Source of the DNA: Paracoccaceae bacterium
GTDB lineage: Bacteria; Pseudomonadota; Alphaproteobacteria; Rhodobacterales; Rhodobacteraceae
Direction: 5' to 3'
Length of the DNA stretch: 64,000 nt
Assembly (NCBI GenBank): GCA_013003075.1
Contig: JABDLJ010000019.1
Location: forward strand, 62,001 to 126,000
Of the stretch, positions 53,400 through 63,075 are shown one piece after another. The position numbers were made by a program, and so were the translations under genes. The first letter of the stretch is position 1, and the number at the start of each line of letters is the position of its first letter. Below the pieces are notes generated by a model. That model was not told the origin of the DNA. It did not search any database and saw only the letters and a list, made by a program, of their open reading frames with translations.

Positions 53400-54545
53400 C
53401 TAGCTCTTCATACCGTCCCAGAAGCTTTTCACCTTAGAAAAGAAGCTGGAGCTTTCGGGGTTGGTTTCATTTTCGCTGAGCTTGTCGAACTCGCGCAGGA
53501 TCTCTTTCTGGCGCGACGTCAGGTTGACGGGCGTTTCGACCGCCAGTTCGATGAACATATCGCCGGTGCCGCCGCCGCGGAGCGCGGGCATGCCCTTGCT
53601 GCGCAGGCGCATCTGCTTGCCCGACTGGCTGCCGGCGGGAACTTTGACCCGGCTGCGGCCGCCGTCGATGGTGGGTACTTCGATGTCGCCGCCCAGCGCG
53701 GCCGAGGCCACGCTGACGGGTACCCGGCAGTAAAGGTTCGGCCCTTCACGCTGGAAGAGCGCGTGATCGGCCACGTCGATGAAGATGTAAAGATCGCCCG
53801 TGGGCCCGCCGCGCATGCCGGCCTCGCCCTCGCCGGACAGGCGGATACGGGTTCCGGTTTCAACGCCAGCTGGGATGTTCACGGACAGTGAGCGGTCCTT
53901 TTCGACCCGGCCCGCGCCATTGCAGGTTTTGCAGGGGTTCTGGATGATTTGTCCCATGCCAGAGCATGTCGGGCAAGTCCGCTCGACCGTGAAGAAGCCC
54001 TGCTGCGCGCGCACTTTACCCATGCCTGAGCAGGTCGGGCAGGTTGTCGGCTCTGCGCCGCCTTCCGAGCCGGAACCGTCGCAGGTCTCGCACGTCACGG
54101 CGGTTGGCACCCTGATCGTTTTGTGAAGCCCTGCATAAGCCTCTTCCAGCGACACCCGCAGGTTGTAGCGCAGATCAGAACCCCGTGCAGCGCGATTTCG
54201 GCCGCCACCGCGGCCCCCCATCATATCGCCGAACAGATCGTCGAACACGTCCGAGAATGCGCTTGCGAAATCGCCGCCGCCCATACCGCCGCCACGCGGC
54301 CCGCCGCCGCCCATACCGCCTTCGAAGGCGGCGTGACCGAACCGGTCATAGGCCGCTTTCTTTTCCGCGTCTTTCAGGACTTCGTAGGCCTCGTTGGCCT
54401 CTTTGAACTGCGCTTCAGCCTTGGGATTATCGGCATTGCGATCGGGATGAAGTTCCTTGGCCTTCGTGCGATAGGCTTTCTTTATCTCGTCGCCGGTCGC
54501 GCCTTTGGCAACACCCAAGACGTCGTAGTAGTCGCGCTTTGCCAT
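53400..54545 (-). CDS. dnaJ: Chaperone DnaJ (Hsp40)
   Basis: DnaJ delivers substrates to DnaK and stimulates its ATPase. The 381-residue protein has the J-domain with HPDRN ([24 protein letters not shown]), a Gly-rich linker, four zinc-finger repeats ([16 protein letters not shown] twice, CKTCNGAG) and the C-terminal substrate-binding domain. I chose ATG 54545, since [10 protein letters not shown] is the family start; three further codons exist upstream. It follows dnaK in the usual order with a 74-bp gap containing a hairpin. Confidence 0.97.
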   Translation of the reverse strand: MAKRDYYDVLGVAKGATGDEIKKAYRTKAKELHPDRNADNPKAEAQFKEANEAYEVLKDAEKKAAYDRFGHAAFEGGMGGGGPRGGGMGGGDFASAFSDVFDDLFGDMMGGRGGGRNRAARGSDLRYNLRVSLEEAYAGLHKTIRVPTAVTCETCDGSGSEGGAEPTTCPTCSGMGKVRAQQGFFTVERTCPTCSGMGQIIQNPCKTCNGAGRVEKDRSLSVNIPAGVETGTRIRLSGEGEAGMRGGPTGDLYIFIDVADHALFQREGPNLYCRVPVSVASAALGGDIEVPTIDGGRSRVKVPAGSQSGKQMRLRSKGMPALRGGGTGDMFIELAVETPVNLTSRQKEILREFDKLSENETNPESSSFFSKVKSFWDGMKS

Positions 54546-54573
54546 GACGTTCACCTTTCAGAAACGCGTGAGA

Positions 54574-54595
54574 CCGGCCGGATCGAATCGGCCGG
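54574..54595 (-). other. Hairpin in the dnaK-dnaJ intergenic region
   Basis: CCGGCCG (54574-54580) and CGGCCGG (54589-54595) form a perfect 7-bp stem around an 8-base loop between the dnaK stop and the dnaJ start. It lacks a T-run, so it is not a terminator. It may be an mRNA-processing or stability element that sets the dnaK:dnaJ ratio. Confidence 0.55.
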
Positions 54596-54619
54596 CCTCG
54601 CTACATTTCAAAGCACCAT

Positions 54620-56545
54620 TTACGAGGCGCGCTTGTCGTCGTCGCCGAGGTCTTCGAAGTCGGCATCCACGATGTCTTCGTCAACACCGCGCATGTTCTC
54701 ATCGTTTTCCTCGGGCGCTTCGCCGGCCGCTTTTTCCTGCTCGGCCTTGTAGATGGCCTCGCCCAGCTTCATCGCGGCCTCGGTGACGTTCTGGATGCCG
54801 GATTTGATCTTGCCAGCGTCATCGGTTTCCAGCTGATCTTTCAGCGCGGCGATAGCCAGCTCGATCGCTTCGACCGTGGTCGGGTCGACCTTGTCGCCAT
54901 GCTCTTCGATCGATTTCTCGGTCGAGTGGATCATGCTTTCTGCCTGGTTCTTGGCTTCGACGAGCTCTTTGCGCTCTTTGTCGGCCTCGGCATTGGCTTC
55001 GGCGTCCTTGACCATCTGGTCGATCTCGTCGTCCGAAAGACCACCCGATGCCTGGATCGTGATGTTCTGCTCTTTGCCGGTGCCCTTGTCCTTGGCCGAC
55101 ACCGAAACGATGCCGTTGGCGTCGATGTCGAAGGTCACTTCGATTTGCGGCAGGCCGCGCGGCGCAGGCGGGATGTCTTCCAGATTGAACTGACCCAGGA
55201 TCTTGTTGTCGGACGCCATTTCACGCTCGCCCTGGAACACCCGGATCGTCACGGCGTTCTGATTGTCCTCGGCGGTCGAGAAGATCTGGCTCTTCTTGGT
55301 CGGGATCGTCGTGTTGCGGTCGATCAGGCGGGTGAAGACACCGCCAAGGGTTTCGATACCCAGCGACAGCGGTGTGACGTCCAGAAGAACCACGTCTTTC
55401 ACGTCACCTTGCAGGACGCCGGCCTGAATGGCGGCGCCCATGGCGACGACCTCATCGGGGTTCACGCCTTTGTGCGGCTCTTTGCCGAAGAACTTGGTGA
55501 CCTCTTCGACGACGCGCGGCATGCGGGTCATACCACCGACCATGACGACCTCGTCGATATCGCCGACCGAAAGCCCTGCGTCCTTCAAAGCGGCCTGGCA
55601 CGGCTTGATCGAGTTCTTGATAAGATCGCCAACTAGGCTTTCCAGCTTGGCGCGGGTCAGTTTCATAACCATGTGAAGCGGCTGACCGCCATTGGGATCC
55701 ATCGAGATGAACGGCTGGTTGATCTCGGTCTGGGTCGACGATGACAGCTCGATCTTCGCCTTTTCAGCGGCTTCCTTGAGACGCTGAAGGGCCATCTTGT
55801 CTTTCGTCAGATCGACGCCGTTTTCCTTTTTGAACTCTTCGGCGAGGTAGTTGACCACGCGCATGTCGAAGTCTTCACCGCCAAGGAAGGTATCGCCGTT
55901 GGTGGATTTCACTTCGAAGAGACCATCGTCGATCTCGAGGATCGTGATGTCGAAGGTGCCGCCGCCAAGGTCATAGACGGCAATCGTCTTGGTCTCTTTC
56001 TTGTCGAGCCCGTAGGCCAGCGCAGCGGCGGTCGGCTCGTTGATGATCCGCAGAACTTCAAGGCCCGCGATCTTGCCGGCGTCTTTGGTGGCCTGGCGCT
56101 GGGCATCGTTGAAGTATGCGGGGACGGTGATGACGGCCTGGGTCACGTCTTCGCCAAGATAGCTTTCGGCGGTCTCTTTCATCTTCTGCAGGATGAAGGC
56201 CGAGATCTGGCTGGGGCTGTACTTCTCGCCGCCGGCCTCGACCCAGGCGTCGCCATTTCCGCCATCGACGATGTCGTAAGGCAGGTTCTGCTTGTCCTTG
56301 GCCACTTCCGCATCATCGGTGCGGCGGCCGATCAGTCGCTTGACGGCGAAGACGGTGTTGTCGGGGTTCGTCACAGCCTGGCGCTTGGCGGGCTGACCGA
56401 CCAGACGCTCGTTATCGGTGAAGGCAACGATCGACGGTGTGGTGCGTGCGCCTTCGGCGTTCTCGATCACGCGCGGCTGCGAGCCGTCCATGATTGCGAC
56501 GCAGCTGTTGGTTGTTCCAAGGTCGATGCCAATGACTTTGGCCAT
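54620..56545 (-). CDS. dnaK: Chaperone DnaK (Hsp70)
   Basis: DnaK is the main Hsp70 chaperone. The 641-residue protein opens [21 protein letters not shown] and has the phosphate and adenosine motifs [16 protein letters not shown] and [11 protein letters not shown], the conserved interdomain linker [18 protein letters not shown], and an acidic C-terminal tail ([12 protein letters not shown]). I chose ATG 56545, with AGAGGATGA upstream; 17 further codons are open but not conserved. Upstream lies an RpoH-like promoter. Confidence 0.97.
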   Translation of the reverse strand: MAKVIGIDLGTTNSCVAIMDGSQPRVIENAEGARTTPSIVAFTDNERLVGQPAKRQAVTNPDNTVFAVKRLIGRRTDDAEVAKDKQNLPYDIVDGGNGDAWVEAGGEKYSPSQISAFILQKMKETAESYLGEDVTQAVITVPAYFNDAQRQATKDAGKIAGLEVLRIINEPTAAALAYGLDKKETKTIAVYDLGGGTFDITILEIDDGLFEVKSTNGDTFLGGEDFDMRVVNYLAEEFKKENGVDLTKDKMALQRLKEAAEKAKIELSSSTQTEINQPFISMDPNGGQPLHMVMKLTRAKLESLVGDLIKNSIKPCQAALKDAGLSVGDIDEVVMVGGMTRMPRVVEEVTKFFGKEPHKGVNPDEVVAMGAAIQAGVLQGDVKDVVLLDVTPLSLGIETLGGVFTRLIDRNTTIPTKKSQIFSTAEDNQNAVTIRVFQGEREMASDNKILGQFNLEDIPPAPRGLPQIEVTFDIDANGIVSVSAKDKGTGKEQNITIQASGGLSDDEIDQMVKDAEANAEADKERKELVEAKNQAESMIHSTEKSIEEHGDKVDPTTVEAIELAIAALKDQLETDDAGKIKSGIQNVTEAAMKLGEAIYKAEQEKAAGEAPEENDENMRGVDEDIVDADFEDLGDDDKRAS

Positions 56546-56653
56546 ATCTTCATCCTCTCTTAAGGCGATGTGCGGGACACGGGCCCATTGCGGCACCGCA
56601 TGTCCAATCCCAGAGTTGCGGCCGGGCCCGAAGCCAGACCGGGTTCGGTGGGT

Positions 56654-56681
56654 ATATAGGGAGATGGAAATAGCCCTGCAA
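56654..56681 (-). promoter_or_regulatory. Candidate RpoH (sigma32)-type promoter of dnaK-dnaJ
   Basis: On the minus strand TTGCAG (56681-56676) is followed after 14 bp by CCCTATAT (56661-56654). The C-rich start of the -10 element fits the alphaproteobacterial heat-shock sigma consensus better than sigma70. Transcription would start near 56647, about 100 bases before the ATG. No CIRCE element is visible here. Confidence 0.5.
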
Positions 56682-56770
56682 CCGCTCGGAGGGCCCTTTG
56701 CAGCGCATTTTTCGACTCTTTTTGCGGGTTTGTCGCGAAGACGCGCGGGCGCGGCTTGCCGATCGCGCCC

Positions 56771-57592
56771 CTAGCGCTTGGAGCCCCAGCTCAGCGAGGC
56801 GTGCTTGCGGGTGTAGAACTCGCCCATCATGCCGATCACCATCATTATGATCGACAGGTAGATCGGGTACATCACCGTCGTGAAATGCGGGTTGTAGTTT
56901 ATGAACACATAGCCACGCGTCTGGTCGATCGTGTGAAAGAGCGGGTTCCAGTCGAACATGGCAACCATGTAGCCCGGAAGCGTGTTGGCCACGAACATCT
57001 TGCCCGAGGCGATCATGTTCACACGCTGGTAGAATTGCGAGACCATGCCGACGAGGCCGGGGAACCACGGCTTCAGCGCCAGGAAGACCATCCCGATCGC
57101 AACGCCCGAAAACCAGGACAAAAGCACCATGTTAAAGGCGCCGAACGGCTGCTCGATCGTGATCGGGCCCCAGCCGATGTGATAGACATAAAGCACGATG
57201 ACCATCGCCAGCACCTGGATGTAAAGCGCGCCCAACGCCGCCGACGCGATGGCGATCGCGGTGTTCATCGGCAAATGGTGCATCATCGGTGACGCTGGCC
57301 CTTCAGAGCTGACCACCGCGCCCAGCGCCTTCACATGGGTCATGAACATGAAGATGCCCGACATGATATAAAGCAGGAAATCGCCCCGCAGGGCCGCACT
57401 GCGCATCCCCAGGATCGAGAACATCACGTAAAAGACCGCAACCATGATCAGCGCCTGGCCGATGCTGATAAGCAGCGCCATGGCTGCATGGCCATGCGTT
57501 TTGCGCACGCTGCGCACGGTGTTGTGATAGATCAATCCGAGGATCGTCAGTACGGACCCAAACGTCCCGGATTGCATCGGTCTGTCGAACAT
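56771..57592 (-). CDS. ABC-2 type polysaccharide export permease (KpsM/Wzm-like)
   Basis: The 273-residue protein has about six hydrophobic segments (for example AMALLISIGQALIMVAVFYVMFSIL and FLLYIMSGIFMFM), the layout of ABC-2 permeases that export capsule or O-antigen. The C-terminal segment FDWNPLFHTIDQTRGYVF resembles the conserved YNP-type loop of KpsM/Wzm proteins. I chose ATG 57592; the frame runs further upstream without membrane or conserved segments. The ATPase partner is not in this window. The neighbouring glycosyltransferases, galU and galE agree with a surface-polysaccharide region. Confidence 0.8.
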   Translation of the reverse strand: MFDRPMQSGTFGSVLTILGLIYHNTVRSVRKTHGHAAMALLISIGQALIMVAVFYVMFSILGMRSAALRGDFLLYIMSGIFMFMTHVKALGAVVSSEGPASPMMHHLPMNTAIAIASAALGALYIQVLAMVIVLYVYHIGWGPITIEQPFGAFNMVLLSWFSGVAIGMVFLALKPWFPGLVGMVSQFYQRVNMIASGKMFVANTLPGYMVAMFDWNPLFHTIDQTRGYVFINYNPHFTTVMYPIYLSIIMMVIGMMGEFYTRKHASLSWGSKR

Positions 57593-57722
57593 GCGCCCTT
57601 GCCTCGGCTGCTTTCGGTCTACGCCCCGCCTTACTACGGATTTCTTGCCGTTCGCTTGCCGACGGACCATAAGGTGATTGCGCAGCCATTTCAATCTCTG
57701 CGCGTGGTCTGGGAGTTTTGCG

Positions 57723-58523
57723 TTGGACTTTGACGAATTGGCCCGCGTGATGCGGCGGCTTGCGCTAGAGGCCGGCGAGGTGATCCTGGACATCTACGGC
57801 TCTGATGATTTCGACCTGCGTTCCAAATCCGACAACAGCCCCGTGACCGCTGCCGATGAAGCGGCGGACGCGCTGATTTCGGAAGGCCTGCGCAAAGCGT
57901 TTCCCGATACGCCGCTTGTCACTGAAGAGCAGGCACACACCCACGCCCGGACGCATGGTACGTTCCTGATCGTAGATCCCCTCGACGGCACCAAGGAGTT
58001 CATCCAGCGCCGCGGCGATTTCACGGTGAACATCGCCTATGTGGAAGATGGCGCGCCGACGCGCGGTGTGGTCTACGCGCCCGCCAGGGGACGGCTGTTT
58101 TATACGCTTGCCGACGGCAGCTCGGTCGAAGAGGCCGGACCCTTCGACAACGACGCACCCGGCGCAACCTCGCCGCTGGCCGTATCGAGCCCCGACAATT
58201 CGGGCCTGCGCATCGTTGCTTCCAAATCGCACCGCGACCAGGCGACGGACGATTATATCGCGCGCTATGCCGTCAAGGACTTCACGAGCGCGGGATCATC
58301 GCTAAAGTTTTCGCTGGTTGCGGCTGGCGAGGCCGATTTCTATCCGCGCCTTGGCCCCACTATGGAGTGGGATACTGCCGCAGGGGACGCGGTACTGCGC
58401 GGCGCCGGCGGCCGCGTGGTGCGGTTCGACGATCACACCGATCTGCGCTACGGTAAGCCGGGCCATGAAAACCCCTTCTTCATCGCATTTGCGCCTGGCG
58501 TGACGCTGAAATCGCCGGGATAG
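57723..58523 (+). CDS. cysQ: 3'(2'),5'-bisphosphate nucleotidase CysQ
   Basis: CysQ removes the 3'-phosphate from PAP, the by-product of sulfate activation and sulfotransferase reactions. The 266-residue protein has the metal-binding set EEQA, IVDPLDGTKEFIQR and WDTAAGDAVLRGAGG of the inositol-monophosphatase superfamily, in the CysQ form (LDGTKEF). The start is TTG 57723, with GGGAG seven bases upstream; an alternative TTG lies 45 bases further up. Its relevance to the sulfotransferase-like gene at about 14 kb is only a metabolic possibility. Confidence 0.9.
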   Translation: MDFDELARVMRRLALEAGEVILDIYGSDDFDLRSKSDNSPVTAADEAADALISEGLRKAFPDTPLVTEEQAHTHARTHGTFLIVDPLDGTKEFIQRRGDFTVNIAYVEDGAPTRGVVYAPARGRLFYTLADGSSVEEAGPFDNDAPGATSPLAVSSPDNSGLRIVASKSHRDQATDDYIARYAVKDFTSAGSSLKFSLVAAGEADFYPRLGPTMEWDTAAGDAVLRGAGGRVVRFDDHTDLRYGKPGHENPFFIAFAPGVTLKSPG

Positions 58524-58534
58524 GCGCGGCTTGG

Positions 58535-59761
58535 ATGCGAGGCACACCGATCAGCGTCATCGTCGTCAGCCGGGACAGGCCAGACGATCTTGCGCTGTGC
58601 CTTTTGTCCCTGTCTCAGCAATACCACCACCCGTTCGAGGTGATCGTCGTGGCCGACCCGGTGACGATCGCCGGTCTTTGGGATACTCCGCTGAGCGACA
58701 AGTTGAAGTTGGTCGAATTCGCCGAAGAGAACATTTCGGCCGCGCGCAATGCAGGTCTGGCGCAAGCCGCCGGCGAGATCCTCGCGTTCATCGACGACGA
58801 TGCGGTCGCAGAACCCACCTGGCTGGAGCATCTTAGCGCGCCCTTCTCTGACGGCGATGTCTCGGCGGTCGGCGGATTTGTGCTGGGACGCAATGGGTTG
58901 TCGCTGCAATGGGGCGCGCGCAGCATCGATGGCCAAGGGTTTCACCATGACTTGCCTTTCAGCGGCGGCGATTGGCAGTGCCCGGACCCCGGGCCGGGCC
59001 GCGCCGTGAAGACCGAAGGCACCAACAGCGCGTTGAGGCGAAGTGTTCTGGCCTCGCTTGGCGGTTTCGATCGGGGCTTTCGCTTTTTTCACGATGAGGC
59101 CGACCTCAACGTCCGGCTTGCCCGCGCAGGACACCGCACTGCAATTGCTCCGCGGGCGCTGGTCCACCACAAAAGCGCGGCCTCCAAGCGGCGGACGGCA
59201 GAGCGCCGGCCAAGCGATCTGTTCGAGATCGCCGCAAGTTCGGCGCTTTTTGCCCGCAAGCACGACCCCTCGGGCGAGCTGGACGGCACACTTGCGGCGC
59301 GCCGCGACGAAGAGCGCAAACGCCTCTTGCAGCACATGGTCCGTGGCAGCTGCGAGCCGCGCGATGTGGCGCGGCTTCTGGGCACTTTCGATGCGGGCGT
59401 GGCGGACGGAAAGACCCGGTCTTTTCAGAAGGAAAGGATCGCCGACCCCGCGGCCGCTTTCCTGCCGATGAACGAGGCGCCGCCAGAGCGCAGCCATGAA
59501 ATCCTCGCAGGCCGGTCGTGGCAGAAACGCAGACTTTGCCGGCAGGCGCGCGCGATCGTTTCGGCGGGGCGGGGCGCGACGGTCTTCTGTTTCAGCCCGA
59601 CCTCGCTTTATCACCGGGTCCGGTACTGCCCGGGCGGGTTCTGGCTTCAGACCGGCGGCCTCTTTGGGCGCTCGGATCGCAGGCAACCGGTCTTTCGTCT
59701 TTTCAACCTCAAGATCAGGGTTGCCGAGGAATGCCGCCGACTGACAGATATTCGTACCTGA
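58535..59761 (+). CDS. Family 2 glycosyltransferase
   Basis: The 408-residue protein opens ISVIVVSRDRPDDLALCLLSLSQQ, a GT-A fold start, and has the nucleotide-sugar metal motif AFIDDDAVAEPTW and the acceptor segment FDRGFRFFHDEADLNVRLARAGHR. The C-terminal 150 residues are a basic, poorly conserved extension. The donor and acceptor are unknown. It is 11 bp after cysQ and probably contributes to a surface polysaccharide with the neighbouring genes. Confidence 0.82.
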   Translation: MRGTPISVIVVSRDRPDDLALCLLSLSQQYHHPFEVIVVADPVTIAGLWDTPLSDKLKLVEFAEENISAARNAGLAQAAGEILAFIDDDAVAEPTWLEHLSAPFSDGDVSAVGGFVLGRNGLSLQWGARSIDGQGFHHDLPFSGGDWQCPDPGPGRAVKTEGTNSALRRSVLASLGGFDRGFRFFHDEADLNVRLARAGHRTAIAPRALVHHKSAASKRRTAERRPSDLFEIAASSALFARKHDPSGELDGTLAARRDEERKRLLQHMVRGSCEPRDVARLLGTFDAGVADGKTRSFQKERIADPAAAFLPMNEAPPERSHEILAGRSWQKRRLCRQARAIVSAGRGATVFCFSPTSLYHRVRYCPGGFWLQTGGLFGRSDRRQPVFRLFNLKIRVAEECRRLTDIRT

Positions 59762-59798
59762 CGGTAGCAAAATTAGCACAGTATTCGCTGCTATGCGC

Positions 59799-59827
59799 TT
59801 TTGCTGTATCTGTAATTGCCCTAGAAT
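59799..59827 (+). promoter_or_regulatory. Weak candidate promoter upstream of galU
   Basis: A good -10, TAGAAT (59822-59827), lies in the AT-rich 139-bp gap before galU. The best -35 options are TTGCTG (59801-59806, 15-bp spacer) or TTTTGC (59799-59804, 17-bp spacer); both are weak. Confidence 0.3.
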
Positions 59828-59900
59828 CGCCGGAAAGCTGCGTAAAGGTGCCCGCAATTGGACGATTGTCCTCGTCTTGTTGCGAAGAGAAAGTTGACAG

Positions 59901-60794
59901 ATGAAGCGCAAGGTTACGAAAGCCGTCTTTCCAGTAGCTGGGATGGGTACGCGGTTTCTGCCCGCTACGAAATCCGTTCCTAAGGAGATCATGACACTGG
60001 TCGATCGCCCGTTAATCCAATACGCGATCGACGAGGCTCGCGCCGCCGGGATCACCGAGTTCATATTTGTCACCGCGCGCGGGAAAAGCGCGCTGGAAGA
60101 CTATTTCGACATGGCGCCCGACCTCGAGGCGCAGCTTGAAAGCTCGGGCAAGAACGAGCTTCTGGAGATCCTGAAATCGACCAACATGGATTCAGGTGCG
60201 ATTGCCTATATCCGCCAGCAGCGCGCGATGGGTCTGGGTCACGCTGTCTGGTGCGCGCGGCGCCTGATCGGGGACGAGCCCTTTGCCGTGATCCTGCCCG
60301 ATGACGTGATTGCCGCCGACAAGCCCTGCCTTCAGCAGATGGTCGAGGCCTATGAATCCACCGAGGGCGCTATGGTTGCTGCGATGGAAGTGGCCCCCGA
60401 AGCGGTGTCGTCCTACGGTATCCTCGATATTGCCTCCGACGATGGGCAGCTTGTGAAAGTCCGTGGCATGGTCGAAAAGCCCAAGAAAGAGGTGGCGCCG
60501 TCGACTCTTGCGGTCATCGGTCGCTACATTCTCACGCCAAGCGTGCTGCGCAATCTCAGCAAGCTTGGCAGCGGTGCCGGCGGCGAGATACAGCTGACGG
60601 ACGCGATCGCTCAGGAAATCCAGAAGGGCCATCCGGTTCACGGTCTGCGGTTCCAGGGCGACAGGTTCGATTGTGGATCCAAGGCGGGTTTCTTGAAGGC
60701 GACGGTCGCTTTCGGGATGGCGCGTGAAGATCTGCGGGACGAGTTCTACCAGTACTTGGCCGAAACGGTCTCTTTGCAAAAAGCGGCCCAATAA
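59901..60794 (+). CDS. galU: UTP-glucose-1-phosphate uridylyltransferase
   Basis: GalU makes UDP-glucose, the donor for many surface polysaccharides. The 297-residue protein shows FPVAGMGTRFLPATKSVPKEIM at the start, PDDVIAADKPCLQQM, MVEKPKKEVAPSTLAVIGRYIL and GGEIQLTDAI, all typical of the family. It is followed after 26 bp by galE, and the two would together supply UDP-glucose and UDP-galactose to the flanking glycosyltransferases. Start ATG 59901. Confidence 0.95.
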   Translation: MKRKVTKAVFPVAGMGTRFLPATKSVPKEIMTLVDRPLIQYAIDEARAAGITEFIFVTARGKSALEDYFDMAPDLEAQLESSGKNELLEILKSTNMDSGAIAYIRQQRAMGLGHAVWCARRLIGDEPFAVILPDDVIAADKPCLQQMVEAYESTEGAMVAAMEVAPEAVSSYGILDIASDDGQLVKVRGMVEKPKKEVAPSTLAVIGRYILTPSVLRNLSKLGSGAGGEIQLTDAIAQEIQKGHPVHGLRFQGDRFDCGSKAGFLKATVAFGMAREDLRDEFYQYLAETVSLQKAAQ

Positions 60795-60820
60795 AAACCA
60801 AGGGGCAAGGGGCGTTCCAC

Positions 60821-61804
60821 TTGAAGACAGTGCTGGTCACCGGCGGAGCTGGCTATATCGGCTCGCATGCCTGCAAGGCGTTGCGAGATGCGGGGATGAT
60901 CCCTGTTACCTATGACGACCTGTCGACTGGCTGGGCCGATGCGGTGAAGTTCGGCCCGCTCGAAGTGGGCGATATCACCGATACAAAGCGGCTCGATGCG
61001 ATCTTCAAGACATATGCGCCAGACGCAGTCATGCATTTCGCCGCCTGCTCGGACATCGCCGAAAGCGTTCGGGATCCGGGCAAGTACTGGCACAATATCC
61101 CCGGCGGCACGCAAGCGGTGGCGGAAGCCGCGCTGAAGGCGGGTTGCACGAAGTTCGTTCTGTCCTCCACCTGCTCTGTCTACGGCGATCAGGACGGTGT
61201 GATCCTGAAAGAGACGAGCACCATCGCCCCGAACAACGCCTATGGCGAGGCCAAACGCGCGGCCGAGGAGTTTCTTGAAGGCCGGGCCGCCGCCGAGGGC
61301 ATGCGCAGCGTCATCCTGCGCTACTTCAATGTGGCCGGCGCGGATGAGGACGCCGAGGTCGGAGAGTGGCACAGGCCCGAAACGCACCTCGTTCCGATCA
61401 TTCTGGACGTTGCCGAAGGGCGGCGCGACGCAGTTCGGATCTACGGTACCGATTACGCCACGCCGGACGGCTCTTGCGTACGCGACTATGTGCATGTGAC
61501 CGACATCGCCGATGCGCATATGCAGGGGCTGGACTGGCTGAAGGCCAATGGCGGTGTCCGGACCTTCAACCTTGGCACCGGCACCGGGTTTTCGGTCAGA
61601 AGCGTCATTGCAGAGGCCGAGGCGATTACCCGCAAGGAAATCCCTGTGCTGGAAGACGCGCGGCGGCCCGGCGATGCGGCGTCGCTTGTATCGGGCGGTG
61701 ATCGCGCCAGGCAAGAGCTGGGATGGTCGCCCGACCGGTCCACCCTGCCGCGTATGATCAAGGACGCCTGGAGGTGGCACCAGACCGGTGACTACGCCAA
61801 GTAA
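60821..61804 (+). CDS. galE: UDP-glucose 4-epimerase
   Basis: GalE interconverts UDP-glucose and UDP-galactose with bound NAD. The 327-residue protein has the Rossmann motif TGGAGYIGSH, the SSTCSVYGDQ segment, and the catalytic Tyr/Lys pair in NNAYGEAKRAAE, plus RYFNVAGAD and VRDYVHVTDIADAH. The start is TTG 60821 with AAGGGG upstream. It overlaps the GTG start of the next glycosyltransferase gene by 17 bp, so the operon is tight. Confidence 0.94.
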   Translation: MKTVLVTGGAGYIGSHACKALRDAGMIPVTYDDLSTGWADAVKFGPLEVGDITDTKRLDAIFKTYAPDAVMHFAACSDIAESVRDPGKYWHNIPGGTQAVAEAALKAGCTKFVLSSTCSVYGDQDGVILKETSTIAPNNAYGEAKRAAEEFLEGRAAAEGMRSVILRYFNVAGADEDAEVGEWHRPETHLVPIILDVAEGRRDAVRIYGTDYATPDGSCVRDYVHVTDIADAHMQGLDWLKANGGVRTFNLGTGTGFSVRSVIAEAEAITRKEIPVLEDARRPGDAASLVSGGDRARQELGWSPDRSTLPRMIKDAWRWHQTGDYAK

Positions 61805-63035
61805 CCCGCCGGCGATCTGCCTTGATGTCACGCGGCTTGTCAGCCGGGTGGGCCGCGGGCCATTCACCGGTATCGATCGCGTCGAGAACGCCTACCTGGC
61901 GCATTTTCTGAAAAACGATGTTCGTCTGTTGGGGCTGTCGCGGACTGCGGCGGGATATGTGCTTCTTGATCGGCCTGGATTGGCGGCGCTGAAGGCGCGG
62001 CTGGACGGGCGGGCGCAATGGGGCGCGCCTGACCTGATCGGGCGGCTTTCGCGCCGGCTGCCGCCTGCTCGCAGGGGCGCCGAGGCGGATTTGCGCCGAC
62101 TGGCCATCGCGCGTGCCGCGCCGCCGCTGCTTGCGCGCTGTCTGGCGCGGCATTTGCCTGCGGAAACGCTGTATCTCAATGTCGGGCACAGCAACCTGAC
62201 CCGCCGCGTGTTAAGCGCCGTGCGCGGGGCCAAGGGCGCGCATGTCGCGGTGCTGCTGCACGATACGATCCCGCTGGACTATCCCGAACACCACGACCCG
62301 GCAATCAACGCGGGTTTTGCCCAACGGCTGAGCGCAGTCGCAGAGAAGGCCGACACGATCATCGCGAACTCCGAGGCCACCGAGGCGTCCTTGGGCCGGC
62401 ACTTGTCCAGCTTGCCGCGTCAGCCGAGGATCATCGTCTCGCATCTGGCGGCCGAGCGGCCTGCAAAGGCAACCGCGTCTTCGGCCGACCTGCTGCCGGA
62501 CCGCCCGTTTTTTCTCGCGGTGGGCACCGTGACGCCGCGCAAGAACCAGGCGCTTCTTCTGGATGTCTGGGAAGTCTTGGCAAAAGAGCATGGCGCGGCC
62601 ACGCCAACGCTCGTCATCGCTGGCGCGCAGGATCCGCGGACCGATGCTGTTGCCGGCAGGGTCCGGGCCTCTGCGCTGCTGATGCGCCACGTCAAGCTGC
62701 ACGAGGATCTGAGTGATGCGGCCGTGGCGGCATTGATGGAGCAGGCTGTCGCCGTTCTGCATCCCAGCTTTTCGGAAGGCTTCGGCTTTGTGCCCATTGA
62801 GGCGGCGCTGGCCGGAACCCCGGTGATCTGCGCCGATCTGAGTGTCTATCGCGAGGTTTTGGGCGATATGCCCGTTTACGCAGACCCAACCGATATGTAT
62901 CACTGGAAAGGCCTGATCGAAAAGGAAATGCAACAGTCGGGCGGCGAGCAGAAAGTGGCACGAGAATGGGCAATAGACCCAATGCGTCTGACGTGGGACA
63001 CGCATATCAACACGGTATTAATCAAGCTGGGATAG
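61788..63035 (+). CDS. Family 4 glycosyltransferase
   Basis: The 415-residue protein is a GT-B, family 4 glycosyltransferase: the C-terminal domain has FFLAVGTVTPRKNQALLLDVW, VKLHEDLSDAAVAALMEQA and HPSFSEGFGFVPIEAALAGTPVICADLSVYREVLGDM, including the EGFGFVPIEA nucleotide-binding pattern. The N-terminal domain begins CLDVTRLVSRVGRGPFTGIDRVE. The GTG start at 61788 lies inside the end of galE. Donor and acceptor are unknown. Confidence 0.85.
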   Translation: MTTPSNPPAICLDVTRLVSRVGRGPFTGIDRVENAYLAHFLKNDVRLLGLSRTAAGYVLLDRPGLAALKARLDGRAQWGAPDLIGRLSRRLPPARRGAEADLRRLAIARAAPPLLARCLARHLPAETLYLNVGHSNLTRRVLSAVRGAKGAHVAVLLHDTIPLDYPEHHDPAINAGFAQRLSAVAEKADTIIANSEATEASLGRHLSSLPRQPRIIVSHLAAERPAKATASSADLLPDRPFFLAVGTVTPRKNQALLLDVWEVLAKEHGAATPTLVIAGAQDPRTDAVAGRVRASALLMRHVKLHEDLSDAAVAALMEQAVAVLHPSFSEGFGFVPIEAALAGTPVICADLSVYREVLGDMPVYADPTDMYHWKGLIEKEMQQSGGEQKVAREWAIDPMRLTWDTHINTVLIKLG

Positions 63036-63075
63036 CGCGCCCGGGAAGCAACTGCCGGGTCAAGGGAGCACGTGT

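Noticed and set aside
58448..60073. A 541-codon frame antisense to the glycosyltransferase and galU
   Set aside because: It spans two well-supported genes and their intergenic gap and shows no conserved segment.
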